A stretch of DNA of 64,000 nt from contig NZ_JAHPRO010000012.1 in the NCBI RefSeq assembly GCF_025562455.1, positions 62,001-126,000 of the forward strand, in the 5' to 3' direction. Shown piece after piece: positions 27,173-36,685 of the stretch; the stretch's first letter is position 1; the number at the start of each line of letters is the position of its first letter. The notes under the pieces were generated by a model, which saw only the letters and a program-made list of their open reading frames with translations, was not told the DNA's origin and ran no database searches. The position numbers and the translations under genes are program-made. This stretch comes from Acinetobacter sp. WU_MDCI_Axc73 (GTDB taxonomy: Bacteria > Pseudomonadota > Gammaproteobacteria > Pseudomonadales > Moraxellaceae).

Positions 27173-27475
27173 TTACTCTTTCGGAAATGCTTTATTGAAT
27201 GGTTTGACTTCTATTTTTCCATAAACCCCTTCAAGTAAAAAAGGTTCATCTTTGAGCCATGCATCTAATGCTTCACGATGATCGAAGTCAACAATAATCG
27301 TGCTGCCATAAAAGCCCGCTTGTGGATTGGCTGGATCTTTAGGCATTGCACCTGCCACAATCAGACGACCTTCGTCATGTAGTTTTTGTAATCGCTCAAG
27401 GTGTTGAGGGCGAACAGCTAAACGTTTTTCTAAAGTTCCGTCATTGTCGGTACAGGTGACTACAAATAATGGCAT
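27173..27475 (-). CDS. yciI: YciI-like protein
   Basis: 100 residues of the YCII/dimeric alpha-beta barrel family: MPLFVVTCTDNDGTLEKRLAVRPQHLERLQ, then GRLIVAGAMPKDP with conserved glycine and GSTIIVDFDHREALDAWLKDEPF. The histidine H24 and aspartate near 37-85 are typical of the family. The biochemical function is not established. It lies directly downstream of yciB, as in E. coli. Confidence 0.88.
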   Translation of the reverse strand: MPLFVVTCTDNDGTLEKRLAVRPQHLERLQKLHDEGRLIVAGAMPKDPANPQAGFYGSTIIVDFDHREALDAWLKDEPFLLEGVYGKIEVKPFNKAFPKE

Positions 27476-27508
27476 GTGGACAATCTCAGTCGTTAGTTTT
27501 AAAGCAAT

Positions 27509-28123
27509 CTAGGCATCGGGTGATTTAAAGTATTTGCGTAATACAATAAATTGAATAATGATAAAGGAAAACATGACAATCATGTCGCCAAAAGCTGTAA
27601 ATTCACCCCAATATTTACCGTGCATAAAAATAAAGGCAAAAAAGCAGTGTAGCAATGACATCACAATAAACATCGCTGCCCAAGCAAAATTCAGATTTTT
27701 CCAGCCCTGAGCACTTAATTCAAAGACTGGGCCAAATAAGCGTTGAATTAATGGTTTTCCATCTTTACTAAAGAACGGAGAAAGTAAAAAAGCACCTGCA
27801 AATACTAAATTAAGAATGACTGCTTTTAAGCGAATATAAAAATCGTCACTTAGCATAAGGGTAATGCCACCAAAAATGACCGTCATAAACAACACAATCC
27901 ATTGCTGTTTTTCTAAACGGAATTTTTGTGTGATAAACAAACCGCCGTAAATAATCAACATGGAAATAATCAGGCCAGTAGTAGCGACCAGAATATTATT
28001 GTTATCTACACCGCCAGCTGAACCGATCAACTGCAAGAGGGGATGTTGCGTATCTTTAGGATCGACGGTTTTATATAAATAAAAGAAAATAATGAGGGGC
28101 ACAAAGTCTAAAAGTGCTTTCAT
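27509..28123 (-). CDS. yciB: Inner membrane septation protein A family (YciB/IspZ)
   Basis: 204 residues from the ATG at 28123 (MKALLDFVPLIIFFYLY). The open frame goes 36 codons further up, overlapping the divergent PHP gene, and is not used. Five membrane helices are visible. FGGITLMLSDDFYIRLKAVI and NFAWAAMFIVMSLLHCFFAF are family sequences. YciB interacts with cell-envelope and elongasome or divisome proteins in E. coli; its exact role is unclear. It sits next to yciI and divergent to the yciV homologue, as in many gammaproteobacteria. Confidence 0.9.
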   Translation of the reverse strand: MKALLDFVPLIIFFYLYKTVDPKDTQHPLLQLIGSAGGVDNNNILVATTGLIISMLIIYGGLFITQKFRLEKQQWIVLFMTVIFGGITLMLSDDFYIRLKAVILNLVFAGAFLLSPFFSKDGKPLIQRLFGPVFELSAQGWKNLNFAWAAMFIVMSLLHCFFAFIFMHGKYWGEFTAFGDMIVMFSFIIIQFIVLRKYFKSPDA

Positions 28124-28167
28124 GTTAGAGTATCTAAACTGGATCAACGAAGTGGCATAGTATAAAG

Positions 28168-29019
28168 ATGCAAGGCATAGATTTACATACACATAGCAAT
28201 ATTTCTGATGGAACTTTGTCACCAGATGCATTAGTTAAATCGGCAGTGGAGCATGGGATTCATACGCTAGCTTTGACTGACCATGATACGATGGATGGTG
28301 TAGAGTTGGTCAGGGAAACTGCTCAACAGTATGATATTAAAATCATTTCTGGTGTAGAAATTTCTAGTCAATGGTCACGACCAGCCACAAAAAAAAGCTA
28401 TGGTGTCCATATTGTGGCGTTGGATATGCAGTCTCCCGAACCTTTGATCGATGCACTCGAAATACAAAAAAAGATTCGTGCAGAACGTGCTAAACAGATT
28501 TGTTACTTACTTCAAAGTTGTATTGATCAAGATATTTATGAAGATGTTCTTTTACAGGTAGATGGTGAACCAGACCGAATTACTCGAACCCATATTGCCA
28601 AGGCGCTAGTTCAAAAAGGAATTGTATCAAGACCTCAACAAGCTTTTGATCGATTTATAAAAGAAGGCAAACGTGCTTTTGTTAAGTTTGATGGTTTAAG
28701 TTTGGCAGAGACCATTCAGATTATTCATCAAAGTCATGGCTATGCAGTTTTAGCACATCCTACTCGTTATGATTTATCGGCTACCAATATACGCTATATG
28801 ATTGAGTTATTTTCCCAGTTAAAAGGGGATGCTGTGGAATTACCCCCAAACATTGAGTCTTTGTCTACTAAGCAAATGGTCGATCGAATGATTGATCAGT
28901 TTAATCTAAAAGTGTCGATTGGCAGTGATTTTCATGGTGAAAATATGCCGTGGATTAAACTGGGGCAAACACCAAAACCCAATGCGCATCAGGTTGGCAT
29001 ATGGGAAAGTTTTCGTTAA
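28168..29019 (+). CDS. yciV: PHP-domain 3',5'-nucleoside bisphosphate phosphatase/5'-3' exoribonuclease
   Basis: 283 residues. The metal ligands of a PHP enzyme are clear: IDLHTHSNISDG near residue 5, LALTDHDTMDG near 37, AVLAHPTRY near 195 and IGSDFHGEN near 252. The E. coli homologue (RNase AM/YciV) hydrolyses 3',5'-nucleoside bisphosphates and trims RNA 5' ends. The gene is divergent from yciB with 44 nt between the chosen starts. Cytosolic. Confidence 0.92.
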   Translation: MQGIDLHTHSNISDGTLSPDALVKSAVEHGIHTLALTDHDTMDGVELVRETAQQYDIKIISGVEISSQWSRPATKKSYGVHIVALDMQSPEPLIDALEIQKKIRAERAKQICYLLQSCIDQDIYEDVLLQVDGEPDRITRTHIAKALVQKGIVSRPQQAFDRFIKEGKRAFVKFDGLSLAETIQIIHQSHGYAVLAHPTRYDLSATNIRYMIELFSQLKGDAVELPPNIESLSTKQMVDRMIDQFNLKVSIGSDFHGENMPWIKLGQTPKPNAHQVGIWESFR

Positions 29020-29056
29020 TTATTGAGCCAGTACTTTAAAGGAATTAAGCTGACGA

Positions 29057-29680
29057 TCAGTTTTGACCGTTATTGCCCCAACGCATATAAGCCTCTCTTT
29101 TGCTTAATAATGCATAATAGGCTTTGATATTTGGATAGTCTGGTTTATCAAAGGGTGTTAAATACCAGCGTTGTACGGAAAGTCCAATCACGATATCTGA
29201 CAAAGAAAAATTTTTACCTGCAACATAAGCTCGTGTTTTAGCAAGTTGCTGTTCAAGTATATGCATCATCGCATTCCACGCCTCAATACTTTGAGAGACT
29301 TTTTCAAAATCTTGATGCTCAGGTGAATGACGAATAATATGCATGAGTGCATAAGTCCAACTGTTATTGAGTTCAATTCCTTGCCAATCAATCCATTGAT
29401 CAATGATGGCGCGCTGTTGTGGCTCTTTGGGATATAAATATTCACCAGAATACGCATTTGCAAGATAACGAATAATCGAGTTGGATTGCCAGAGTATGAA
29501 ATCGCCATCGATCAAAACTGGAATGGTAGCGTTAGGATTTAGTGCTAGAAATTCTATTTGTTTGGGCGAGGCAAAACCCCGTCCCCAATCTTCACGCACA
29601 TAGTCCAGATTTAACTCATCACAAAGCCAAAGAATTTTTCTGACATTAATAGAATCGGTTCGTCCTAGTATTTTAATCAC
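29057..29680 (-). CDS. Glutathione S-transferase family protein
   Basis: 207 residues from GTG 29680 (VIKILGRTDSINVRKILWLC). This start has AAGGA about 8 nt upstream and matches the usual GST N-terminus, whereas the longer frame to 29752 adds an unrelated basic stretch. The thioredoxin-like domain (1-80) contains NPNATIPVLIDGDF and QSNSIIRYL, the glutathione gamma-glutamyl site. A helical C-terminal domain (85-205) follows. The substrate is unknown. It is tightly spaced behind the bestrophin gene. Confidence 0.87.
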   Translation of the reverse strand: MIKILGRTDSINVRKILWLCDELNLDYVREDWGRGFASPKQIEFLALNPNATIPVLIDGDFILWQSNSIIRYLANAYSGEYLYPKEPQQRAIIDQWIDWQGIELNNSWTYALMHIIRHSPEHQDFEKVSQSIEAWNAMMHILEQQLAKTRAYVAGKNFSLSDIVIGLSVQRWYLTPFDKPDYPNIKAYYALLSKREAYMRWGNNGQN

Positions 29681-29760
29681 TTTTTTTCCTTGGTTTGACA
29701 GTGTGGATTTGGCAAACAATATTGATCCATTGGATCTTGAGCGGTGACGCATCTAAGGTC

Positions 29761-30672
29761 TTAAAGTAAATTATGATCTTGAGCCTGAATGGGGGGAGGA
29801 GTTGGCTTACCCAATGTTCCTAATAGTTCAATTTCAATCAAACGCACCATCGAATCAAGAGGTAAGTCATTACTTTGCGTTCCAAAGGGCTCTTCAATTT
29901 CAGAGCTTAAAGCATCCAGTCCTAGAAAGGTATAAGTTAAAATCCCCACCAGTAATGGCGTACCTAATCCTAAAATAGGCCCTACGCTAAAGGGCAACAT
30001 AAAACAGAAAAAGAATACAGTACGGTTCAGCAAGACTGAATAGGCAAATGGAATAGGCGTATTGGCAATACGGTCGCACCCAGTTTGTACTAAACTCAGT
30101 TCAGTGACATAACGATTCAACTGTGTGTAAATTATATCGCTGATTTCACCTTCTTTAAGCGATTGCATCAATTCCCACTGAATCAGGCTTAACGTGTATT
30201 GCGGTGCATTATGTTGTTGATAAAGCTGTGTCAATGCCTGCTGGCTCATACCTGTAGTTTCTGTGAGTTCCGTCGGATGAGCAGTTTGATGACGCAGTCG
30301 ATCACGGAGTACGTTGGCAAAAACAATGACATGCTGAATAATTTTTTCACGGCGTCCTTGTGGAAGAATACGACAATCTCGATCGAAATGTCGTGCATTT
30401 GCAATCAAGGCTCCCCACAGTTTGCGTCCTTCCCACCAGCGGTCATAACAGGCATTATTTTTAAATGCCAAAAAGATCGAAAGCACGACTCCGATTAGCG
30501 TAAAACCAACTAAAGGTAATTCTGGAAAATGATAAATTTGTGCATATTCAAGCCCCCCAACAATGGCTGAAAGTAACATCACAACGCCGAGAGCAGGCAA
30601 AATTTTGGGTAAAATTGTTCCGCGCCAAGAAAAGAGTAACTTTATAAGATCATTTTGTTCACGTACAATCAT
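29761..30672 (-). CDS. Bestrophin family (UPF0187) membrane protein
   Basis: 303 residues with four hydrophobic segments at about 20-38, 40-62, 205-225 and 230-250. The signature is FLAFKNNACYDRWWEGRKLWG and, near the end, LGLDALSSEIEEPFGTQSNDLPLD, matching bacterial bestrophins (YneE type). Some bacterial homologues conduct cations as pentamers. Charge selectivity cannot be read here. The GST follows 80 nt downstream on the same strand. Confidence 0.9.
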   Translation of the reverse strand: MIVREQNDLIKLLFSWRGTILPKILPALGVVMLLSAIVGGLEYAQIYHFPELPLVGFTLIGVVLSIFLAFKNNACYDRWWEGRKLWGALIANARHFDRDCRILPQGRREKIIQHVIVFANVLRDRLRHQTAHPTELTETTGMSQQALTQLYQQHNAPQYTLSLIQWELMQSLKEGEISDIIYTQLNRYVTELSLVQTGCDRIANTPIPFAYSVLLNRTVFFFCFMLPFSVGPILGLGTPLLVGILTYTFLGLDALSSEIEEPFGTQSNDLPLDSMVRLIEIELLGTLGKPTPPPIQAQDHNLL

Positions 30673-30746
30673 GTTTCAGCGAGCATTGAATTTTTCATGA
30701 TATTTACCATTTGGTCATACTTTGTCAATACAATTGCAATATGATT

Positions 30747-31448
30747 TTATAAATTGAGCAGTCTCTGTTCAGCAAATGAAAAACTTGCCTGTTTAGCCAC
30801 TATGATATGATCAATCAACTTGATCTCGACACATTCACAAGCCTGTTTTAACTGTTGGGTCATTTCAATATCTTCGACGGAAGGCCGTACTTCACCAAAT
30901 GGATGATTATGCGCGATTACGATAAAACTAGCATGTTGTTGAATGGCATAGCGCAAGGTTTGTTTGATTGAAACACTGCAAAAATTGGTAGAACCAAAAA
31001 ACAGTTTTTTGAAATGTAACTTGCGTAATTGACTGTCCAGACACAGGACTGCAAATACTTCCTGAGTTTCACCTTGTAGCTCATAACGTAAATAATCGAG
31101 TACCAGTTGAGATGAATCCAGATTTAAATGGTCTTGATGAAAATGATTATTCAAATATCGTCTGCCTAATTCCTTGACTGCCATTAATTGTGAATATTTA
31201 GTCGCGCCCATTCCATGAAACTGACACAGCTCTTCCTGTGAAGCGTCAAATACAGGATTAAGTCCTCCAAAATGCTGAATCAGGAGTCTGGCTAGTTCAA
31301 CTGCAGAATGCTTTCTGGAGCCTGAGCGTAAGAAAATCGCCAGTAATTCGGCATCTGATAAACTGCTTGCGCCTTGTTCTAGCAGGCGTTCACGTGGGCG
31401 CTCTTGTTGTGGCCACGCTTTGATCGATTGTTTAATAGAATGATTCAT
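30747..31448 (-). CDS. radC: RadC-family JAB-domain protein
   Basis: 233 residues from ATG 31448 (a GTG four codons upstream is possible). The N-terminal helix-hairpin-helix-like part (KAWPQQERPRERLLEQGASSLSDAELL, GMGATKYSQL) is followed by the JAB/MPN domain with VIAHNHPFGEVRPSVEDIEMT. It keeps the zinc-binding H-x-H and the downstream S and D, though the usual S of HNHPSG is F here. The name comes from an old DNA-repair assignment that has been questioned. Function is uncertain. Confidence 0.88.
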   Translation of the reverse strand: MNHSIKQSIKAWPQQERPRERLLEQGASSLSDAELLAIFLRSGSRKHSAVELARLLIQHFGGLNPVFDASQEELCQFHGMGATKYSQLMAVKELGRRYLNNHFHQDHLNLDSSQLVLDYLRYELQGETQEVFAVLCLDSQLRKLHFKKLFFGSTNFCSVSIKQTLRYAIQQHASFIVIAHNHPFGEVRPSVEDIEMTQQLKQACECVEIKLIDHIIVAKQASFSFAEQRLLNL

Positions 31449-31561
31449 TATAAATATCACTTATTGCCATTATTTTAATTCTGATTTCATAGCCAATCAC
31501 TTGGGTATGCGCGTATTTAATGCTATTGTGAGCGCCACTGCAACATAAAGGTAAGCTGTTT

Positions 31562-32818
31562 GTGAGCTTTGATTTAAGTGTTATTCCTCATAAAAACATC
31601 ATCCTAGCGGTCACTGGCGGCATAGCAGCCTACAAAAGTGCGATTATCGTTCGTCGGCTAAAAGATTATGGATTTAATGTGCGCGTGGTGATGACGCACG
31701 GCGCACAAGCATTTATTACTCCCTTAACTTTTCAGGCACTTTCAGGTAATCCTGTACATACTGAACTGCTGGATCCTGAAGCGGAAGCAGGTATGGGGCA
31801 TATCGAGTTAGCGCGTTGGGCAGACTTGGTTTTGGTTGCGCCTGCAAGTTGCGATACTTTGGCTAAATTTGCACATGGTTTAGCTGATGATTTACTCAGT
31901 ACATTGTATCTTGCAACTAAAGCGCCAGTTTGGGTTGCGCCTGCTATGAATCAGCAAATGTGGGCAGCGAAAGCGACACAGCGCAATTTACAAACATTAG
32001 TAGAAGATGGTATCCATGTCATCATGCCTGATGCAGGTTCACAGGCCTGTGGAGATGTTGGTCTGGGACGTATGCCTGAGCCTGAACAACTGGCATACCA
32101 AGTTCGTGAATATTTCCACAAAGCACAACGTGCAATTGCAGAAAAATTTGGCTTACTTGCAGGTAAGCATGTGGTGATTACCGCAGGACCTACACGTGAA
32201 GCGATTGATCCTGTACGTTATATTTCCAACCATAGTACTGGAAAAATGGGCTTTTCTCTGGCCGCAACATGTTATGCGGCAGGTGCTAAAGTGACCTTAA
32301 TTGCAGGCCCTGTGACCTTAGATACACCTAATGGTGTGCAACGTGTCAATGTTGCTTCAGCCGTCCAAATGCTGGATGCCAGTATGCAAACCTTAGATGA
32401 AGGTTGCGATATTTTTATTGCAACGGCAGCAGTGGCTGATTACCGTGTTGCTCAAGTAGCTGATCAAAAAATTAAAAAAGCAGGCGACGAGTTAGCGGTT
32501 TCCCTGATTAAGAATCCAGATATTGTTGCCACAATTGCAGGGCAGCAACAACGACCATTTATGGTGGGTTTTGCCGCAGAAACGCAAAATGTTGAAGAAT
32601 ATGCAGCAGGTAAACTTGTTGCGAAAAAGTTAGATATGATTGCTTGTAATGATGTCTCCCGTAAAGATATTGGCTTTGCTTCAGATGAAAATGCCATGAC
32701 TGTATTTTTTGCGCAAAGCTACCATATGAAAAAACGTGAGCTAGAAAAAGCCTCTAAACAGGAAATTTCACAGCAATTGGTTGAAGCCATCGCCGATGCC
32801 CTAAAGCGTAAAATTTAA
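31562..32818 (+). CDS. coaBC: Bifunctional phosphopantothenoylcysteine decarboxylase/synthetase CoaBC
   Basis: 418 residues from a GTG start. The CoaC flavoprotein part (about 1-190) has ILAVTGGIAAYKSA, PASCDTLAKFAHGLADDLLS and PAMNQQMW. The CoaB part (about 200-418) begins HVVITAGPTREAIDPVRYIS and has GKMGFSLAATCYAAGA and FMVGFAAETQNVEEYA. The enzyme condenses 4'-phosphopantothenate with cysteine and decarboxylates the product in coenzyme A synthesis. It is divergent from radC, the common gammaproteobacterial order. A terminator follows. Confidence 0.96.
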   Translation: MSFDLSVIPHKNIILAVTGGIAAYKSAIIVRRLKDYGFNVRVVMTHGAQAFITPLTFQALSGNPVHTELLDPEAEAGMGHIELARWADLVLVAPASCDTLAKFAHGLADDLLSTLYLATKAPVWVAPAMNQQMWAAKATQRNLQTLVEDGIHVIMPDAGSQACGDVGLGRMPEPEQLAYQVREYFHKAQRAIAEKFGLLAGKHVVITAGPTREAIDPVRYISNHSTGKMGFSLAATCYAAGAKVTLIAGPVTLDTPNGVQRVNVASAVQMLDASMQTLDEGCDIFIATAAVADYRVAQVADQKIKKAGDELAVSLIKNPDIVATIAGQQQRPFMVGFAAETQNVEEYAAGKLVAKKLDMIACNDVSRKDIGFASDENAMTVFFAQSYHMKKRELEKASKQEISQQLVEAIADALKRKI

Positions 32819-32845
32819 TTTGAGATTGAAATCTTACAAACTTAG

Positions 32846-32880
32846 GGAAAAAGCTCCAATAAACGGAGCTTTTTCCTTTT
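32846..32880 (+). terminator. Terminator after coaBC
   Basis: GGAAAAAGCTCC (32846-32857) pairs with its complement at 32865-32876 (12 bp, 7-nt loop), followed by TTTT. Confidence 0.85.
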
Positions 32881-32981
32881 TTAGAATTTGGTTATGTTGA
32901 AACAGTTAAATAGTTGAATGAATAGGGAATGCACCAATGAAAACCATAAAAAAATAAATGATGCGGTTCTAAAACAGACAT

Positions 32982-33011
32982 AAAAAAACCACCGAAATTG
33001 GTGGTTTTTTT
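32982..33011 (-). terminator. Terminator after secB
   Basis: A 12-bp stem (AAAAAAACCACC at 32982-32993, complement at 33000-33011) ends in a run of T on the minus strand, 12 nt after the secB stop. Confidence 0.85.
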
Positions 33012-33022
33012 ATGTTGGCTGA

Positions 33023-33481
33023 TTAAGCCTGACCTTCAGCAATGGTTGCCTGAGCACGTTGCATATTGGCTTCAAATTCAGCATCAAAGTTAATAGGAGT
33101 CAACAGTAATTGAGGGAAGCTGCCTTTTGTAACCATATCATTGACTGCTTCACGCAAGAACGGGAACAAAATATTTGGGCAGTATGCACCTAGAATGTAT
33201 GGAAGGCGTTCTTCTTCAATATTTTCAATAAGGAAAATACCTGCTTGAGTGACATCTACAATAAACGCTGTCTCACCATCATTATTGGCCTCAACCACGA
33301 CTTTTAATGACACTTCAAAGTGAGTTGGATCAACTTTTTCAGCAGCAGATGAAAGATTGATATTCAACTCGGGTTGCCATTGTTTAGTAAAAACTTGCGC
33401 CCCAGGAACTTCAAATGAAATGTCTTTGGTATAAAGACGTTCTAAAGCGAGTTGTGGTTGAGTTTGTTGTTCTTCACTCAT
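33023..33481 (-). CDS. secB: Protein-export chaperone SecB
   Basis: 152 residues, acidic (rich in E at both ends), with the SecB core: [73 protein letters not shown]. SecB is a cytosolic tetramer that keeps preproteins unfolded and hands them to SecA. It is the last gene of the yibN-grxC-secB operon, a classic gammaproteobacterial arrangement. Confidence 0.96.
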   Translation of the reverse strand: MSEEQQTQPQLALERLYTKDISFEVPGAQVFTKQWQPELNINLSSAAEKVDPTHFEVSLKVVVEANNDGETAFIVDVTQAGIFLIENIEEERLPYILGAYCPNILFPFLREAVNDMVTKGSFPQLLLTPINFDAEFEANMQRAQATIAEGQA

Positions 33482-33509
33482 TCTTTTTTCCTTTACAATT
33501 TAAGCGAGT

Positions 33510-33767
33510 TTAGGCCAGTAACGGGTCGAGTTTACCATCACGCTCTAAAGCATAAAGCTGGTCAAAACCACCAATAAACTGATCATTAATAAAAATTTGA
33601 GGCACAGTGCGATGATTGGTGCGTTGCATCAATTCAACACGTACTTCTGGTGCTTCATTGGATAAATTAATTTCTTTATACTCAACGCCTTTACGCTCAA
33701 GAAGTTGTTTTGCACGCACACAATACGGACACATTGTGGTCGAGTAAATCGTGATATTTGCAGACAT
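33510..33767 (-). CDS. grxC: Glutaredoxin 3
   Basis: 85 residues with the active site C13-P-Y-C16 (TMCPYCVRAK), TVPQIFINDQFIGGFDQL with the cis-proline and the glutathione-binding GG-D. Glutaredoxin reduces disulfides and glutathionylated proteins with glutathione. The gene sits between yibN and secB, 28 nt from the secB start. Confidence 0.95.
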   Translation of the reverse strand: MSANITIYSTTMCPYCVRAKQLLERKGVEYKEINLSNEAPEVRVELMQRTNHRTVPQIFINDQFIGGFDQLYALERDGKLDPLLA

Positions 33768-33777
33768 AAAGTTCTCC

Positions 33778-34194
33778 TTAAGCTTTGGCTTTGCTTTTCA
33801 CCAGTGGTAGGTTTTGTGCTTTCCAGTTACTGATTCCGCCATCAAGACGATAACTGTCAGCATGACCAACTTTCTGCAGGGCACTGCCTGCAACCTGACC
33901 TAAATTACAAATGAACACCAAAGGACGATCACTTGATTTTAACTCATCAATATGGCTAGTCAGTTGACTATATGGAATATTACGGCTACCGCTGATATGA
34001 CCTTCACGAAAGTCACTCGCATCACGTAGATCAATCAGTTGAGCATTTTTCGCTTTAACTAAAATACCCAGTGATTGTGGGGAAATCTTGCGACCATTAC
34101 GTTGTCCTTCAAACACAAAGAACAGTACAATTAAAACAGCCAAGATTCCAAATAAAAAGGGATGATTCCCCATAAACTCTAACCAGCGTTCCAC
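33778..34194 (-). CDS. yibN: Membrane-anchored rhodanese-like protein YibN
   Basis: 138 residues. An N-terminal membrane helix (about 12-29) anchors a cytosolic rhodanese domain (about 35-130) with QLIDLRDASDFREGHISGS and the active-site cysteine C96 in LVFICNLGQVAGS. The domain could carry persulfide sulfur; in E. coli YibN also interacts with the Sec translocon. First gene of the yibN-grxC-secB operon. Confidence 0.9.
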   Translation of the reverse strand: MERWLEFMGNHPFLFGILAVLIVLFFVFEGQRNGRKISPQSLGILVKAKNAQLIDLRDASDFREGHISGSRNIPYSQLTSHIDELKSSDRPLVFICNLGQVAGSALQKVGHADSYRLDGGISNWKAQNLPLVKSKAKA

Positions 34195-34286
34195 AAGTCA
34201 CCTAATTCAGCTTAAAATTGACGTAGAGTATAGCTCATATACATGGTGATCAAAATCACCAGTTCAAGGGTAATTTTGATAGAAAA

Positions 34287-35345
34287 TTAACTTTTTTGTT
34301 GCGCATCCTGAATTTCTTCATTTAAACGCAAATAACTCTCCAGTCTACGCGGTAAAATTTCACCAGCCATAACTGCATTTTTGAGCGCGCACTGTTTTTC
34401 ATGCGTATGCGTACAATTACGGAATTGGCAATGTCCTAAGTGCGCTGAAATTTCTGGGAAGCCTTCACGAATTTTATCGGTATTTAAATGCCAAAGCCCG
34501 AATTCACGTATTCCCGGAGAGTCAATCAGCGCACCATTTTGACCAAAGCTGATCAAACGAGTGGACGTTGTCGTGTGTTGTCCCAATGCCGAGTTCTCTG
34601 AAATGACATTGGTTTTTTGTTCTGCATCTGGCACGATACTATTGATGAGTGAACTTTTACCTACACCAGACTGTCCAACAAATGCCACAGTCTCGCCATC
34701 GAGTCGCTCACGTAAAGCGGATAAATCACCTTTAGCCTGACAAATCAGACTTTCGTAACCCAGCGCTTTATATTCATCGAGCAAAGTCAAAATCGGATCA
34801 TGCTCTTGTAGTAAATCGGACTTATTCAATACTAAAAGCGCAGGAATATTGGCATCTGCACAGGCAACCAAATATCGATCAATTAGACTCGGTGCAGGCT
34901 CTGGTAATGGCGCAAAGACAATGATGATCAGACTAATATTAGCCGCCACAGGTTTGACTTTATGGTAACGATCAGGACGAGTAAGTAAGGATTTGCGTGG
35001 ATGAATGGCAGTAATAATGCCTAAACCTGTATTGGGGTCGGCTTGCCATTTGACTCGATCACCTGTGACCAAGAGTTCAAGATTGGTGCGCGTGTGACAA
35101 CGCCAGACACTGCCGATTTCTATGGGTTTCCAAAAAGGTTCTGGTTCACCCTCAGCAACTACTGGTTTTTCAGGATGAGGCTTGGGTACAGATAAAGCTT
35201 GTACTTCAAGTTGGCGACCATAGTGCTGCACAACCAAGCCCTCCAGATCATTTGAAGTATCGAGGTCTTCTTGTCGTGTCTTATGCTGTTTGTCTATGCG
35301 GCGTTGCTGTTGCTCAGTTAAGCGCCGTTTACGAATTAGAGCCAT
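34287..35345 (-). CDS. rsgA: Ribosome small subunit-dependent GTPase RsgA
   Basis: 352 residues: N-terminal OB fold (about 60-125), circularly permuted GTPase (about 130-290) with LVLNKSDLL (G4), AFVGQSGVGKSSLINSI (G1) and DSPGIREFGL (G3), then a zinc-knuckle C-terminal domain with CQFRNCTHTHEKQC. RsgA checks the 30S decoding centre late in ribosome assembly. The N-terminal basic tail KRRLTEQQQRRIDKQHK is characteristic. Divergent from orn, as in E. coli. Confidence 0.96.
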   Translation of the reverse strand: MALIRKRRLTEQQQRRIDKQHKTRQEDLDTSNDLEGLVVQHYGRQLEVQALSVPKPHPEKPVVAEGEPEPFWKPIEIGSVWRCHTRTNLELLVTGDRVKWQADPNTGLGIITAIHPRKSLLTRPDRYHKVKPVAANISLIIIVFAPLPEPAPSLIDRYLVACADANIPALLVLNKSDLLQEHDPILTLLDEYKALGYESLICQAKGDLSALRERLDGETVAFVGQSGVGKSSLINSIVPDAEQKTNVISENSALGQHTTTSTRLISFGQNGALIDSPGIREFGLWHLNTDKIREGFPEISAHLGHCQFRNCTHTHEKQCALKNAVMAGEILPRRLESYLRLNEEIQDAQQKS

Positions 35346-35466
35346 TCATTCCTAAAACCCACTGTTTGAGGTGGCAAAAATAGCATGAACTGGCTATGGA
35401 ATTACAGCCAAGATGTAATTAATTTGCTACTATTGATGTTTTTCAAGCCTTTAAGATTCCATATTT

Positions 35467-36018
35467 ATGAGTAGCACATTAGATACACGGTTAATCTGGA
35501 TTGACCTCGAAATGACTGGTTTAGATACAGACAATGACCAGATTATTGAAGTTGCAACGATTATCACAGATGACCATTTAAATATTTTGGCAGAGGGTCC
35601 AGTTTTAGCAGTTCATCAGCCAGATCGTATTTTAAATGCTATGGATGAATGGAATACACGTCAACATGGACAGTCGGGCTTGATTGAACGTGTGCGCCGT
35701 AGCAAATTAACTGCTCAGGATGCAGAGCAGCAAACGCTTGAATTTTTGAAAAAATGGGTCAGCCCAAAAAGCTCGCCAATGTGTGGTAATTCGATCTGTC
35801 AGGATCGCCGTTTCTTGCATCGGTTAATGCCTGAACTCGAACAATTTTTCCATTACCGTAATCTGGACGTATCGAGTGTTAAAGAACTGGCTAAACGCTG
35901 GCGTCCAGAAATCATGAGCGGTTTGAAAAAAAATGCTTCGCATTTAGCAATGGATGATATTCGTGACTCGATTGCTGAATTGAAATATTATCGTGAATAC
36001 TTTTTTATTAAGAATTAA
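35467..36018 (+). CDS. orn: Oligoribonuclease
   Basis: 183 residues of the DEDD exonuclease family: [14 protein letters not shown] with D and [20 protein letters not shown], and [22 protein letters not shown] with the last D and the invariant H. Orn degrades 2-5-mer RNAs and pGpG to monomers. It is divergent from rsgA and has its own promoter region in the 121 nt between them. Confidence 0.96.
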   Translation: MSSTLDTRLIWIDLEMTGLDTDNDQIIEVATIITDDHLNILAEGPVLAVHQPDRILNAMDEWNTRQHGQSGLIERVRRSKLTAQDAEQQTLEFLKKWVSPKSSPMCGNSICQDRRFLHRLMPELEQFFHYRNLDVSSVKELAKRWRPEIMSGLKKNASHLAMDDIRDSIAELKYYREYFFIKN

Positions 36019-36266
36019 TCCATTAGAAATAAAACGATACCTCAATGATTTTATTTATATGAAATAGCGTCATTCTTTAGCGTTAAAAGATGAGTTGTTA
36101 AAAATAACAGGCTGAATTTGGATTGAATTCAGCTTGTTTTCATTGAGTTTGATGAGATGCAAAAATAATTTTCAGTGCTGTTTGCTTTTAATTACTTTCA
36201 TGCGCGATCCGTGTTGTAAAATTATTCGAGTAAAGAGTGGATCAAAGTCATCTATATTTCATGTTA

Positions 36267-36292
36267 AAACGATAAAATAGATTTTATCGTTT
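36267..36292. repeat. Palindrome upstream of the LysE remnant
   Basis: AAACGATAAAAT (36267-36278) is followed after 2 nt by ATTTTATCGTTT (36281-36292). It could be a regulatory site or terminator hairpin. The core differs from Acinetobacter dif and pdif sites. Confidence 0.5.
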
Positions 36293-36304
36293 ATAGTGGC
36301 GTAG

Positions 36305-36505
36305 TTATTAGTTGGATCTCAACTTTTATGTTTGGGATTTTTTGTAAATCTGGCATTTATCTCTGCGGATTTATGTTGTGTTTATTTGGCTCAACATGTG
36401 ATGAGAAAGTTGAAGGCTACAGCGCAAGGACAGCAGTGGATACGTCAATTTGGCGCAGGTGTTTTTATGGGGCTTGGAATATATTTGACCGTACAGGATA
36501 AATAA
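36305..36505 (+). pseudogene. C-terminal remnant of a LysE/RhtB family exporter
   Basis: The frame ending at TAA 36503-36505 has no stop codon for 66 codons and no credible start. Its translation contains LLCLGFFVNLAFISADLCCV, then LAQHVMRKLKATAQGQQWIR and FGAGVFMGLGIYLTV. This matches the last third of LysE family amino-acid exporters: two terminal membrane helices with the conserved QRW and G-x-x-F-x-G-L-G. The N-terminal two-thirds, with the substrate helices, are missing, and upstream DNA shows no other exporter sequence. Most likely it is a truncated pseudogene. Confidence 0.7.
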
Positions 36506-36685
36506 AGAAAAACGACATAAATTGCAATTAAAATACAGATCAGGGTGAAAGAGATTTATATACTGACATACATGCTAACTCATATTACAGACTACAAATA
36601 TAAACTGAAGCATATTTCTTGTTAAATGATTTAAACATCAAACATCATTGAAAAGCTAAATTTATAAAATTAAGGAATTATAAGA

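Larger units (their letters stand above)
36019..36685. other. 667-bp intergenic region with a LysE remnant
   Basis: The left part (36019-36300) is noncoding and AT-rich, with a 12-bp palindrome at 36267-36292. The part 36305-36505 is a decayed exporter end, entered separately. The rest leads into the Csp gene, with no clear promoter boxes. Confidence 0.6.

Noticed and set aside
36267..36292. dif or pdif-like recombination site
   Set aside because: The arms do not match the XerC/XerD-binding halves known from Acinetobacter; kept only as a palindrome.
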